Source: Clostridium homopropionicum DSM 5847 (GTDB taxonomy: Bacteria > Bacillota > Clostridia > Clostridiales > Clostridiaceae). From it: DNA of 64,000 nt. The DNA lies in contig NZ_LHUR01000012.1 of assembly GCF_001263795.1 (NCBI RefSeq), positions 248,001-312,000 on the forward strand, written 5' to 3'. Below, piece by piece: positions 1 through 8,185 of this stretch. A model generated the notes under the pieces. The model was given only the letters and a program-made list of their open reading frames with translations, was not told where the DNA came from and did not search any database. Position 1 is the stretch's first letter, and the number at the start of each line of letters is the position of its first letter. The position numbers were made by a program, and so were the translations under genes.

Positions 1-233
1 TCATAGTCCCTTGACAAGATGCCGCACAAAAAACCATATAAATTGCTGTAATCCATTAAATTGTATTGTTCTGTTGAAATAAATCTAATTCTTCTGTCTA
101 AATGTAGTAGTGGTCCATTATCGTCATCAATATAAACAACATTTCCCTTTGAAAAGTCTACCTTTTCATTAGCAGATTGGATGAGAGCTTTAGTTTTTCC
201 TGAACCTTTTGCATCACAAAAAACATGTAGCAT
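1..233 (-). CDS. P-loop ATP-binding protein, C-terminus cut by window edge
   Basis: Read on the minus strand from ATG at 233, preceded by a good ribosome binding site (AAAGGAGTGG, 6 nt before the ATG). The 77 visible residues begin MLHVFCDAKGSGKTKALIQ, with a Walker A motif (GSGKT) at about residues 10-14, so it probably binds ATP or GTP. Further on, VVYIDDD looks like a buried beta strand ending in acidic residues. The reading frame is still open at base 1, so the rest of the protein lies outside the window. I cannot name the family beyond P-loop NTPase. It is probably its own transcription unit, since 84 nt separate it from the gene upstream. Confidence 0.75.
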   Translation of the reverse strand, partial: MLHVFCDAKGSGKTKALIQSANEKVDFSKGNVVYIDDDNGPLLHLDRRIRFISTEQYNLMDYSNLYGFLCGILSRDY

Positions 234-317
234 GCTAACCACTCCTTTTAAATTATATATTAATTTATTTATACAATATTTTGAATAATTTATCAACATA
301 CTTTTGCTTTAAATAGA

Positions 318-1472
318 TTATTTAATTTTATTTATTCCTGGAAATATAACCTTAAATATATTGTCCTTATAAGAATTTACAAAAATTACATCTCCAAATT
401 TCTTAAAGTCTTTTTTCATCCTGAAAAATCCTTTCCTTGTTTGAGCATTTAAATTATCTTCACCTAAAGTAATGATTTTTTCATATATCCACATATTTCT
501 TCTTAGGTAGTCATTAGATACCTCCATAGACCCTTTATTTTCTTTCAATAAAACTCCTGGGCTTGTAACACTTACGCTGCTATTTCCAACTATTATTTCT
601 ATCTCTTTATTTATTATTGTATAATCTCTATAAAGTACAGCATTTTTTATAGCTTCATAAACTGCACTTTTAGGATAGTTTTTAGGAAGTATATCACCTA
701 AGGTTTTATTACATTCCTTTAGCATACTCAATAAATCACCCTGGATTATATGGACTTTATGATTATTATTATCCACATTGTTGATAATTCTAATTAAATT
801 ATAAGGTAAATACAAATAATTTATTTTAGAAAATACTATCAATCCACCTAGAGTTACATTATATCTTTTTGATTCTTCATCTAAATATATAATTTTAGTA
901 TTTTCCATTAATGATAATCTATTTGTATCAGTACATTCAATCCCATGCAGTCTATAGTATTTATTAATAAGATCTACATCTAGGTCCTCAGGATTACTCT
1001 TAACTACAGGAGCTAATTCAATATTAATATTCATACTTTCTTGAAAAGAAGTAATAAGTTCCTGTTTTCTCATAGTATCTGTGGTGGAACCCCTTCTTAT
1101 ATAAAAGGCCCCATTCTCTCGAACTTGAAAAGGCTTTAAATTGCTCTGAAAAACTGTGATTATAGCAAGATTTTTATCTTCATGTTCAATAAATTCCAGC
1201 CCTATTGGTATAGGAGGCTCGCATCTTGAAGTTATTATTTGTTGAAGTTGTTCTTCAGTAATAGAATCTTTTTCTATACCTATAATCCTTTTAGTCTTAT
1301 CTTCAACACCAATAATAAGGTATCCCCTTCCACCTCTTGAGTTAGCCAATGCACAAATATCTTTAGCTAGCTCCTTTTTACCTGTTTCTGTACTTAAATC
1401 AAGTATAAGTTTAAAATCCAATTTCAGCCCTTCATTACTTTTAAGTAGACTAATAAACTTTTTTTTATTCAT
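318..1472 (-). CDS. AlbA_2 / Schlafen-type DNA-binding ATPase-like regulator
   Basis: 384-aa protein. The N-terminal ~130 residues are a textbook AlbA_2 (Schlafen AlbA_2) domain: E-x-x-x-L-D-F-K near residue 20, ALANSRGGRGYLIIGVED around 45-60, and the closing FYIRRGSTT near 130. The C-terminal part resembles the ATP-binding/HTH half of this family (AVYEAIKNAVLYRDY near 280 corresponds to the usual EALvNAiiHRDY), but it is weakly conserved. A TTG 15 nt upstream (1487) would extend the frame but has no ribosome binding site. The ATG at 1472 has GGAG 9 nt before it, so I chose it. Such proteins are usually annotated as transcriptional regulators. The target is unknown and no obvious partner gene is adjacent. 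Confidence 0.75.
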   Translation of the reverse strand: MNKKKFISLLKSNEGLKLDFKLILDLSTETGKKELAKDICALANSRGGRGYLIIGVEDKTKRIIGIEKDSITEEQLQQIITSRCEPPIPIGLEFIEHEDKNLAIITVFQSNLKPFQVRENGAFYIRRGSTTDTMRKQELITSFQESMNINIELAPVVKSNPEDLDVDLINKYYRLHGIECTDTNRLSLMENTKIIYLDEESKRYNVTLGGLIVFSKINYLYLPYNLIRIINNVDNNNHKVHIIQGDLLSMLKECNKTLGDILPKNYPKSAVYEAIKNAVLYRDYTIINKEIEIIVGNSSVSVTSPGVLLKENKGSMEVSNDYLRRNMWIYEKIITLGEDNLNAQTRKGFFRMKKDFKKFGDVIFVNSYKDNIFKVIFPGINKIK

Positions 1473-1582
1473 ACTCCTTATCTCCAATTTTATACTCGTT
1501 ATATATTATGATTTATCTATAAAAAATACCACTAAATTTCCACTAATTTAAAAAGGAGATTGAATTGTCATTCATCCCCTAT

Positions 1583-2677
1583 TTAATGATTTACTACTTT
1601 ATTTTTCCCACTCTTCTTTGCTACGTATAGTCTATAATCAGCTACACTAATTATTTCATTTAAGTTTTTACCATCTTCCGGATAATAACTAATGCCAAAG
1701 CTTGCAGTAATACTCCCTTGTATTTCCTTATAGCTTACTACTGTATTCTTTATCTTATTTCTTATTTTATCAATCTTATCAAAGACTTCTGAAATACTAT
1801 GAAAGCCTTCAATAAAGATAACCATTTCTTCTCCACCATATCTAGCAAGCATATCATTTTTATCAATATTTTCTTCAATAGTTTTTACAGTTAATTTTAA
1901 TACTTCATCTCCATATTGATGTCCATACAAATCATTTGCCTTTTTAAAATTGTCTAAATCCATCATTATAATAGCAAATTTTCTTGTATTATCTTTAGCT
2001 AATTTATCTTCTACTACATCATAAAAGTATTTTCTATTGTATATTCCTAAAAGAGGATCTCTAATAGAATTTTCCCTAATTTGATTATAAAGATTATTAT
2101 TTTCCAATGCTATAGCTATCTGGTTTGCAATAGTAGATATAAATTTTATATGCTCATGGACAAAAAAATTATTCAATGCATGTTCTACTATAATATATCC
2201 AATAAACTTCTCTCTTAAATATATAGGTACACCGATTAAAGAATGTATATCACTTTTATTATAATTTCTATCAAAAATAGGTTCCTTTGAATTTATAATA
2301 AATGGTTTACCATTAAAACATTCCTTAAATAATTCTTTATGAGAAAGATCTGAGGATTGATTCCTTAAATTTGAAGCTTTAAGCGTTAATTCATCATCTT
2401 CTATAAGATATATTGAACAATATGTAGCACCCAAAATACCGATTATCATATCATTTATCATAGGGATCAATTCTTTCTTACTAAGATATGAATTTATGTA
2501 TTTGCTAATTTCTACAATATTAGTTATGGAATCTAACTTCTTTTCTAGTCTGATATTTTTTTCCGTAAGTAACTGTATTGTACTTTCAGCAAAACTTTGA
2601 TATGTTTCAAATTCATCTTTTAATTTTAAGTAATCCCTTTTATATTGGTCATCTAAATCAGTATTATTTATGTTCAT
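1583..2677 (-). CDS. GAF-GGDEF protein, probable diguanylate cyclase
   Basis: 364 aa, no membrane segment, so cytoplasmic. Residues ~10-55 are heptad-like and probably coiled coil. A GAF sensor domain follows (~60-200, with GVPIYLREKFIGYIIVE). The GGDEF domain occupies ~205-360 (DPLLGIYNRKYF, MMDLDNFKKANDLYGHQYGDEVL). Diguanylate cyclases make cyclic di-GMP from two GTP. The signature reads RYGGEEM where GG[D/E]EF is usual, so the terminal aromatic is replaced by Met. The inhibitory I-site RxxD is absent: the four residues at that spacing are DKND. Activity is likely but not certain. It appears monocistronic, with GAF suggesting control by a small ligand or redox signal. Confidence 0.85.
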   Translation of the reverse strand: MNINNTDLDDQYKRDYLKLKDEFETYQSFAESTIQLLTEKNIRLEKKLDSITNIVEISKYINSYLSKKELIPMINDMIIGILGATYCSIYLIEDDELTLKASNLRNQSSDLSHKELFKECFNGKPFIINSKEPIFDRNYNKSDIHSLIGVPIYLREKFIGYIIVEHALNNFFVHEHIKFISTIANQIAIALENNNLYNQIRENSIRDPLLGIYNRKYFYDVVEDKLAKDNTRKFAIIMMDLDNFKKANDLYGHQYGDEVLKLTVKTIEENIDKNDMLARYGGEEMVIFIEGFHSISEVFDKIDKIRNKIKNTVVSYKEIQGSITASFGISYYPEDGKNLNEIISVADYRLYVAKKSGKNKVVNH

Positions 2678-2809
2678 AAAGTCCCACTTTCTCCTAGAAT
2701 TTTCATTACCTTATTTTATATAATAATATTACCTTATAATATTCTATAAAATCAATAGAAATCCTTCATTAACATAAATATTTATATTGCTGTTATTACT
2801 TAAATTATA

Positions 2810-2841
2810 AAAAAGTGATTTAAAAAATTAAATCACTTTTT
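2810..2841 (-). terminator. Rho-independent terminator of the ECF S-component gene
   Basis: A 13-bp perfect inverted repeat (AAAAAGTGATTTA / TAAATCACTTTTT) with a 6-nt loop lies 38 nt past the stop codon of the S-component gene. It has a T-rich end in both directions, so it may work from either strand. Confidence 0.75.
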
Positions 2842-2878
2842 ATAATTCCATCTAATAGTTCTTTGGGTTAGAAATTTT

Positions 2879-3442
2879 CTATTTCTTAACTTTATTTAAA
2901 CTTATACTAAGTGGAACAGCTATTACTATTCCTGCAACTACTTGTGCAATATTTCCTGGAATATCTTTAAGCGCTAATAAAAATGCTTCATTTATAGTAA
3001 TTGAAGGAGATACAATATATTTTGCCATTAATACTCCACTAAAATAATAAGCAGCAATCATAAATAATCCACCAATTGCAAATGCAAGTATATTATTTAT
3101 TATTTTTTTACCCTCATAGTCTCTTCTATAAGCTATGCTGCCAGCAATGTAAGCCATAACTCCCTTTATTACAAAAGTAAAAGGTGCCCACGCAGTATAT
3201 CCATTTAATAGGTCAAACAAGCTCATACCTATTGCCGAAGCTGCTGCTGCTTTCTTTTTTCCTAATAATAGTGCTGCTACAAAAACCATGCTATCGCCTA
3301 AGTGAACTACCCCCATGAAAGACGGTACATGAATTATTGATGTAGCTACAAACACTATAGCCGCCATTAATCCAACCTTAATTAAATCATAAGTACTTGT
3401 TTTAGCTGAACTAGCCCCCATTTTTCCCCTATTTTGTTCCAT
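2879..3442 (-). CDS. ECF transporter S component (substrate-binding membrane subunit)
   Basis: 187-aa integral membrane protein with about five to six hydrophobic segments. It matches the ECF S-component fold (ECF-ribofla_trS-like family): VHLGDSMVFVAALLLGKKKAA (~47-66), AIGMSLFDLLNGY (~70-82) and FTFVIKGVMAYIAG (~88-101) are the typical LGDs...aiGs.LaDll.gy...TfiiKgl.g.iaG landmarks. S components capture a vitamin or cofactor precursor and share an energising EcfA-A'-T module encoded elsewhere. No such module is in this window. The substrate cannot be read from sequence. It starts at ATG with GGAGGAATTTAA in front. A 12-bp palindrome lies about 60 nt upstream. Confidence 0.85.
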   Translation of the reverse strand: MEQNRGKMGASSAKTSTYDLIKVGLMAAIVFVATSIIHVPSFMGVVHLGDSMVFVAALLLGKKKAAAASAIGMSLFDLLNGYTAWAPFTFVIKGVMAYIAGSIAYRRDYEGKKIINNILAFAIGGLFMIAAYYFSGVLMAKYIVSPSITINEAFLLALKDIPGNIAQVVAGIVIAVPLSISLNKVKK

Positions 3443-3503
3443 TTAAATTCCTCCATTTCTTTTTGTATATCATAATTATATGTAGTTTTCATTTTTCTGC
3501 AAA

Positions 3504-3515
3504 TGTATCGATACA
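3504..3515. promoter_or_regulatory. Perfect 12-bp palindrome, candidate operator
   Basis: TGTATCGATACA is its own reverse complement. It lies in the leader of the S-component gene, about 60 nt before its start codon, where a repressor site would be expected. I do not recognise the cognate regulator. A weaker imperfect hairpin (cact...agtg) is nearby. Confidence 0.4.
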
Positions 3516-3630
3516 CATCTGTACCAAATCATCACACTGCGTAAGTGACTTGCTACAAATAATTTATTAATTATTTGCATATACTATGTTAGAAAATATT
3601 ACATTATTAATTTGATCAGGAGGATATAGA

Positions 3631-3783
3631 ATGACAATATTAAGATGGCTCGGGGCCTCTCTTCTTATAATTTGGCTGGCAGGAATAGTATTTAGAATAG
3701 GCACCAGTCTAATAAATTTTCTGATTGTTTTTTCTTCTATAGTTTTTATAATAGATATTTTATATGGCAAGAAAAAAGCTTAG
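3631..3783 (+). CDS. lmo0937-type small membrane protein (50 aa)
   Basis: Small gene starting ATG at 3631 after AGGAGGATATAG. The protein begins MTILRWLGASLLIIWLAG, contains FRIGTSLINFLIVF, and ends in the basic tail YGKKKA. Two hydrophobic segments separated by a Gly-Thr/Ser turn and a short positive tail match the lmo0937-family (DUF5670) membrane proteins common in Firmicutes and stress-associated in some. The strong ribosome binding site, family match and terminator immediately after the stop show this strand is coding. The overlapping longer reading frame on the opposite strand is a shadow. Function is unknown. Confidence 0.8.
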   Translation: MTILRWLGASLLIIWLAGIVFRIGTSLINFLIVFSSIVFIIDILYGKKKA

Positions 3784-3809
3784 GAATTTTAAAATCCCTA
3801 AGCTTTTTT
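3772..3809. terminator. Bidirectional terminator
   Basis: 13-bp stem (AAAAAAGCTTAGG / CCTAAGCTTTTTT) overlapping the end of the lmo0937-like gene. It has T runs on both strands and sits between two converging genes, so it should serve both. Confidence 0.85.
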
Positions 3810-5404
3810 TATTCATCACTCTTACTTATATCAGATAATACTAAGCCTTTATTATGTTCTAGTGCCCAATTGATTCCCCAATCATTGCAGAAGATTAGAA
3901 GATCTTTATCTTTTATGTCCTTAACAACTTTTGTATCACTAGTAATATTTAAATCCTCAGGTCTAATTTCTGACTTTTCTATCCATCTTACATTTTTATA
4001 TGGAAGTCTTTCTAATTTTATATCTACGTTATATTCATTTTTTAGTCTATATTCTAAAACTTCAAATTGAAGTACACCAACTACCCCAACTATTATCTCT
4101 TCTATACCAATATGAAGTTCCTTAAATACCTGAATAGCACCTTCTTGAGCAATTTGAGTAATTCCTTTAATGAATTGCTTTCTTTTCATGGTATCTACAG
4201 TTCTAACCCTTGCAAAGTGTTCAGGTGCAAAGGTAGGAATTCCCTCAAATTTAAATTTATTTGAAGCTGGACATAGTGTATCCCCTATTCCAAAAATACC
4301 CGGATCAAATACTCCAATAATATCACCAGCATAAGCTTCTTCAACAATTTCTCTTTCTTCAGCTAAAAATTGCTGTGGCTGAGTAAGCTTTATTTTTTTA
4401 TCCTGTGATACGTGATATACTTCCATTCCTTTTGAATACTTTCCAGAACAAATTCTCATAAAAGCAATTCTATCTCTATGAGCTTTATTCATATTTGCTT
4501 GAATCTTAAATACGAAGGCAGAAAAATCCTCACTAAAAACATCAATATTTCCTATGTTGGACTTTCTAGGTAAAGGTGGCGGCGTCATCTTCAAGAAGTT
4601 CTCAAGAAACGGCTCCACTCCAAAGTTAGTTAAAGCACTACCAAAGAAGACAGGAGTAAGTTCTCCACTTTTAATACTTTCTATATTAAATTCTTCTCCA
4701 GCTTCATCTAATAATTCTAAGTCCTCTAATAGCTTTTCGTATAAAGGTTCTCCAATAAGCTCTCTTATTTCTTCGTCCTCTAAAGTTCCTTCCAGAATCT
4801 GAACTGTACTTTGTCCATGATTGCCGCCGTTAAATAATAAAATATGTTTATTATTTCTATCATAAACTCCTTTAAAATCAGCTCCACATCCTATAGGCCA
4901 ATTCATAGGATAAGATTTTATTCCTAATTCTTTTTCAATATCTTCAAGTAATTCAAAAGGATCTTTTGTTTCTCTATCCATCTTATTTATAAATGTGAAT
5001 ATAGGTATTTCTCTTAAGCTGCAGACGTGAAATAATTTTCTAGTCTGTGCTTCTACACCTTTAGCTCCGTCAATTACCATAACAGCACTATCGGCAGCCA
5101 TAAGTGTTCTATATGTATCTTCACTAAAGTCCTCGTGTCCTGGGGTATCTAAAATATTTATACAGTGATTTGCATAATTGAATTGCAATACTGAGGATGT
5201 AACAGAAATTCCTCTTTGTTTCTCGATTTCCATCCAGTCAGAAACTGCATGCTTTGAAGCTCTTCTAGCTTTTACTGAACCTGCTTCTCTTATAGCTCCT
5301 CCGTATAATAATAATTTTTCGGTTAATGTAGTTTTACCCGCATCAGGGTGAGATATTATAGCGAAAGTTCGTCTTTTTTCTATTTCTCTTATTAAATCTG
5401 CCAC
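3809..5404 (-). CDS. prfC: Peptide chain release factor 3
   Basis: 531 aa, the normal RF3 length. It is a translational GTPase that removes RF1/RF2 from the ribosome after termination. Visible motifs are G1 HPDAGKTTLTEK (~19-30), the switch region RGISVTSS (~64-71), G3 DTPGHEDFSEDTYRT (~87-101), G4 NKMD (~141-144), then the RF3 beta-barrel and the C-terminal domain (MKRKQFIKGITQIAQEGAIQVF, GVVGVLQFEV). Bacterial RF3 is separated from EF-G by the HEDFSEDTYRTL block. Translation probably starts at GTG (5404), with GAGGAG 6 nt upstream. It is monocistronic, ending in the shared terminator at 3772-3809. Confidence 0.95.
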   Translation of the reverse strand: MADLIREIEKRRTFAIISHPDAGKTTLTEKLLLYGGAIREAGSVKARRASKHAVSDWMEIEKQRGISVTSSVLQFNYANHCINILDTPGHEDFSEDTYRTLMAADSAVMVIDGAKGVEAQTRKLFHVCSLREIPIFTFINKMDRETKDPFELLEDIEKELGIKSYPMNWPIGCGADFKGVYDRNNKHILLFNGGNHGQSTVQILEGTLEDEEIRELIGEPLYEKLLEDLELLDEAGEEFNIESIKSGELTPVFFGSALTNFGVEPFLENFLKMTPPPLPRKSNIGNIDVFSEDFSAFVFKIQANMNKAHRDRIAFMRICSGKYSKGMEVYHVSQDKKIKLTQPQQFLAEEREIVEEAYAGDIIGVFDPGIFGIGDTLCPASNKFKFEGIPTFAPEHFARVRTVDTMKRKQFIKGITQIAQEGAIQVFKELHIGIEEIIVGVVGVLQFEVLEYRLKNEYNVDIKLERLPYKNVRWIEKSEIRPEDLNITSDTKVVKDIKDKDLLIFCNDWGINWALEHNKGLVLSDISKSDE

Positions 5405-5543
5405 CTATTTCTCCTCTTTCCAACATAATTTTAGGCTTTCCTTGTAAAAATCTAAACCTGAAATTTAACTCTCAACTATTAATATTACCATAAACTAATT
5501 CCTTATTAAAGTAATTTCTTAATACCCTTTTGATTTGCAATTT

Positions 5544-5654
5544 AAGAATTTTACGACGTAAAATTCTTAGTAACCAATTCCCAGTAACCAGTTTTATTAA
5601 TTCTACTGGCAACTGGCCACTGGTTACTTAAGAAAAATGCGCCGCATTTTTCTT
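5544..5654. repeat. Interspersed double-palindrome repeat, copy 1
   Basis: 111-bp element in the 323-bp region between the divergent prfC and Cof-type genes. The left end is a 25-nt palindrome (AAGAATTTTACG-a-CGTAAAATTCTT). The centre holds CCAGTAACCAG, CTGGCAACTGG and CCACTGGTTAC blocks that can pair. The right end is a second hairpin (AAGAAAAATGC-gcc-GCATTTTTCTT). Near-identical copies lie at 18727-18844 and 27947-28042. The rest of this intergenic region (5405-5543 and 5655-5727) shows only AT-rich promoter-like sequence. Confidence 0.85.
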
Positions 5655-5727
5655 AAATTGTTAATACTCTCTTAACTTGAAAATGTTATAATAAAAAAAT
5701 AAAGGATACAACTTAAGGGGGATACTA

Positions 5728-6615
5728 ATGTATAAATTAATAGCTATTGATATAGATGGTACTTTACTGAAAAATGATAAAACTATTTCAACTTCAACTA
5801 TAAAAGCTATAAAAGAAGCAAGTGCAAAAGGCATAAAAATTGTTCTATCAACTGGAAGGCCTATTCAAGGACTTGAAAAGTATGCTAAACAATTAAATAT
5901 AATCTCTAATGACGATTATGGAATTGCTTGCAGTGGTGCCTTCGTTAAGTGTTTAGGCACAAAGGAAGTACTATTTGAAAGTACATTAACTTATGATGAT
6001 ATGCAATATCTTTATAATGTTGCCAAGCAGTTGAAAATAACCTTAAATATTTTATTGCAAAAGGAAGCTTTAATTTTAACTCCAACCTTAAATATTACTT
6101 CTCAATTAGAAGCCTTGCTATCAGGCTTAGATATGAAGATCGTAGATTTTAACACTTTAAATAAGGATATTACAATAAATAGAGCAGTCTATATAAATGA
6201 AAATCTACACTTTAAAGAACACTTAGTAGGAGTTATAAAGAGAAATAATTATACGCTTACTATTCCAAAAACTTCTAATGGAAATGATTCTTTGGTCCTT
6301 GACAGGGAAAACACCCCTAAAGAGTTATTTAATAAATTTACAGTATTAAGACCTTCTTATAATACCTTAGAAATACTCTCAAAAGGAGTTACTAAAGGTA
6401 CGGGAATTCAGCTTATAGCAGAAAAATTAGGTATTCATAAAGATGATGTTATTTGTATTGGAGACTCAGGAAATGATATAGATATGATTAATTTTGCAGG
6501 ACTTGGAGTTGCTATGGGAAATGCAACTACTGAAATCAAGGAAGTTGCTGACTTTGTTACATTATCTAATGAAGAAGATGGGGTAGCACATGTAATCAAT
6601 AAATTTATACTATAG
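5728..6615 (+). CDS. Cof-type HAD-IIB family sugar/nucleotide phosphatase
   Basis: 295 aa, usual for the Cof/YkrA/YidA type of HAD hydrolases, cytoplasmic Mg-dependent phosphatases acting on sugar phosphates and similar small metabolites. Motif I is AIDIDGTLL (~7-15, with nucleophile and acid/base Asp pair), motif II is VLSTGRP (~38-44), and motif III/IV is the conserved KGTGIQLIAEKLGI...CIGDSGNDIDMI near 222-254, followed by GVAMGNA. The region between is the HAD-IIB alpha/beta cap. It starts at ATG after AAGGGGGATACTA. The substrate cannot be predicted. Confidence 0.9.
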   Translation: MYKLIAIDIDGTLLKNDKTISTSTIKAIKEASAKGIKIVLSTGRPIQGLEKYAKQLNIISNDDYGIACSGAFVKCLGTKEVLFESTLTYDDMQYLYNVAKQLKITLNILLQKEALILTPTLNITSQLEALLSGLDMKIVDFNTLNKDITINRAVYINENLHFKEHLVGVIKRNNYTLTIPKTSNGNDSLVLDRENTPKELFNKFTVLRPSYNTLEILSKGVTKGTGIQLIAEKLGIHKDDVICIGDSGNDIDMINFAGLGVAMGNATTEIKEVADFVTLSNEEDGVAHVINKFIL

Positions 6616-6644
6616 TCCTTAAAAAGAAACTATAGTATAAATTT
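6601..6644. terminator. Bidirectional terminator between Cof-type gene and trpS
   Basis: A 16-bp perfect stem (AAATTTATACTATAGT / ACTATAGTATAAATTT) with a 12-nt loop. It overlaps the last codons of the Cof-type gene and lies just past the trpS stop, so it should stop both converging transcripts. Confidence 0.8.
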
Positions 6645-6655
6645 ATTTTAATAAT

Positions 6656-7666
6656 TTATTTTGATAGTGGTATAAAACCAATCTTTTTTTGCATTTTTCT
6701 TAAAGTTTTTGTTGCAGCATAATTTGCTTTTTCTGCACCCTTTTTATAAATGCTTTCTAGATATTCCTTGTTAGTTGTTAACTCCTTAACCTCTTGTTGA
6801 ATAGGAGCAAGTTCACCTACTATTGCTTCTGCTACATCCTTCTTAAACTGAGCATAGCCTTGACCTTCATACTCCTTTTCAATTTCCTCATGAGTTTTCC
6901 CAGTTATTGCACTTAGTATTGTAATTAGATTCTTTACACCTGGCTGCTCATCAGTATATTTTACAATTCCTAAGCTGTCTGTTACAGCTCTTGATATTTT
7001 CTTTCTTATCACCTCCGGAGGATCCATTATAAGTATAAAGGAATTTGGATTATCTGAGGATTTTGACATTTTCTTAGTTGGTTCCTGTAAATCCATTATT
7101 TTTGCACCTTCTTCAGGTATATAAGGCTCAGGAATTTTAAAAGTAGGACTATAGCTATTATTAAATCTTTCAGCTATATCTCGAGTAAGCTCTAAATGTT
7201 GTTTTTGATCATTTCCAACTGGAACTAAATCTGCTTGATATAATAGTATATCTGCAGCCATTAATACAGGATAATTAAATAGTCCAGCAAGAATGCTATT
7301 ACCATATCTTTGAGATTTATCTTTGTATTGAGTCATTCTACTTAGTTCACCAATATAAGTATTGCAATTTAAAAGCCATGCTGCTTCTGCGTGAGCTGGC
7401 ACATGTGATTGAATAAAAATTGTATTCTTATCAGGATCTAATCCAGCTGCTACATAGGTAGCAAGAACTTCTAAAGTCCTTCTTCTTAAATCCTTTGGTT
7501 CTTGTTTTACTGTTATAGCATGCATATCAACAATGCAATAATAGCAATTATAATCATCTTGAAGCTTAACCCAGTTTTTAAGTGCTCCTAAATAGTTTCC
7601 TAAGGTCAACTCACCTGAAGGTTGTATTCCACTAAATATAACCTTCTTTTCAACAGTCTGTTCCAC
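6656..7666 (-). CDS. trpS: Tryptophanyl-tRNA synthetase
   Basis: Class I aminoacyl-tRNA synthetase charging tRNA-Trp in the cytoplasm. Visible: FSGIQPSGELTLGNYLGA near the N-terminus (HIGH-equivalent TLGN), QADLVPVGNDQKQHLELTRDIA (~145-165), and the KMSKS loop read as KKMSKSSDN near 198-206. The frame extends to an ATG at 7681, but that start has no ribosome binding site. The in-frame GTG at 7666 has GGAGG 8 nt before it, so I chose it, giving 336 aa, normal for bacterial TrpRS. No T-box leader is visible in the ~230-bp upstream region, which is simply AT-rich. Confidence 0.93.
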   Translation of the reverse strand: MEQTVEKKVIFSGIQPSGELTLGNYLGALKNWVKLQDDYNCYYCIVDMHAITVKQEPKDLRRRTLEVLATYVAAGLDPDKNTIFIQSHVPAHAEAAWLLNCNTYIGELSRMTQYKDKSQRYGNSILAGLFNYPVLMAADILLYQADLVPVGNDQKQHLELTRDIAERFNNSYSPTFKIPEPYIPEEGAKIMDLQEPTKKMSKSSDNPNSFILIMDPPEVIRKKISRAVTDSLGIVKYTDEQPGVKNLITILSAITGKTHEEIEKEYEGQGYAQFKKDVAEAIVGELAPIQQEVKELTTNKEYLESIYKKGAEKANYAATKTLRKMQKKIGFIPLSK

Positions 7667-7899
7667 TATTTTTACCTCCATTTGTTTAGTAGTTATGTAA
7701 ATATAATCTTGCCCTTCTATATTATAAATTAAATTATATATATAATAAAAGCCCTATATAACAATTATTTAGTTTTTCTATGTTCCTTCTATTATAAAAA
7801 TATTTATACTTGAAATATTAATTTATTATATATTTAATTATTTATTTTGGTGAAATACTAATTATTGTAGAAAATCTATAGTAAAAGGAGTGGAAGTAA

Positions 7900-8115
7900 T
7901 TGAGTAAAGGTAAAAGAGTAGTTTACGGTCCTAATCAAAGAGGATATTTTGAAAAAATGCCTTCAAAAATAAAATCCTATTCTAAAGTAGATTATACATT
8001 TCTCCCTACACCTGAAAATGATCCTATAGTTTCAAACAACATCTCCAATATGGAATTTGATTATACTTATAATGGAGGAGAAGATATCTGGGGTGAAGAT
8101 TATCTAGATGAATAA
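7900..8115 (+). CDS. Small acidic hypothetical protein (71 aa)
   Basis: Starts at TTG (7900) with AAAGGAGTGG 7 nt upstream. The protein begins SKGKRVVYGPNQRGYFEK, is basic in its first third and very acidic at its end (GGEDIWGEDYLDE). It has no signal peptide or membrane segment. A strong terminator follows 15 nt after the stop, so this is a complete monocistronic unit and probably a real gene. I do not recognise the family. Confidence 0.6.
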   Translation: MSKGKRVVYGPNQRGYFEKMPSKIKSYSKVDYTFLPTPENDPIVSNNISNMEFDYTYNGGEDIWGEDYLDE

Positions 8116-8130
8116 TTAAGTATTTTATAA

Positions 8131-8173
8131 AAGCTAATCTGTAAACTTATAATTCAAGTTTACAGATTAGCTT
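8131..8173. terminator. Terminator hairpin
   Basis: 18-bp perfect stem (AAGCTAATCTGTAAACTT / AAGTTTACAGATTAGCTT), loop of 7 nt, between the converging 71-aa gene and the glucan-synthase-like gene. Likely bidirectional. Confidence 0.85.
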
Positions 8174-8185
8174 AATTTATTATAA

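Noticed and set aside
3567-3770. 67-codon open frame on the minus strand
   Set aside because: It is the shadow of the plus-strand lmo0937-like gene, which has a ribosome binding site, a family match and a terminator.
4554-4802. Plus-strand open frames inside prfC (also 3870-4264)
   Set aside because: They are the reverse of conserved RF3 codons, with no start signals.
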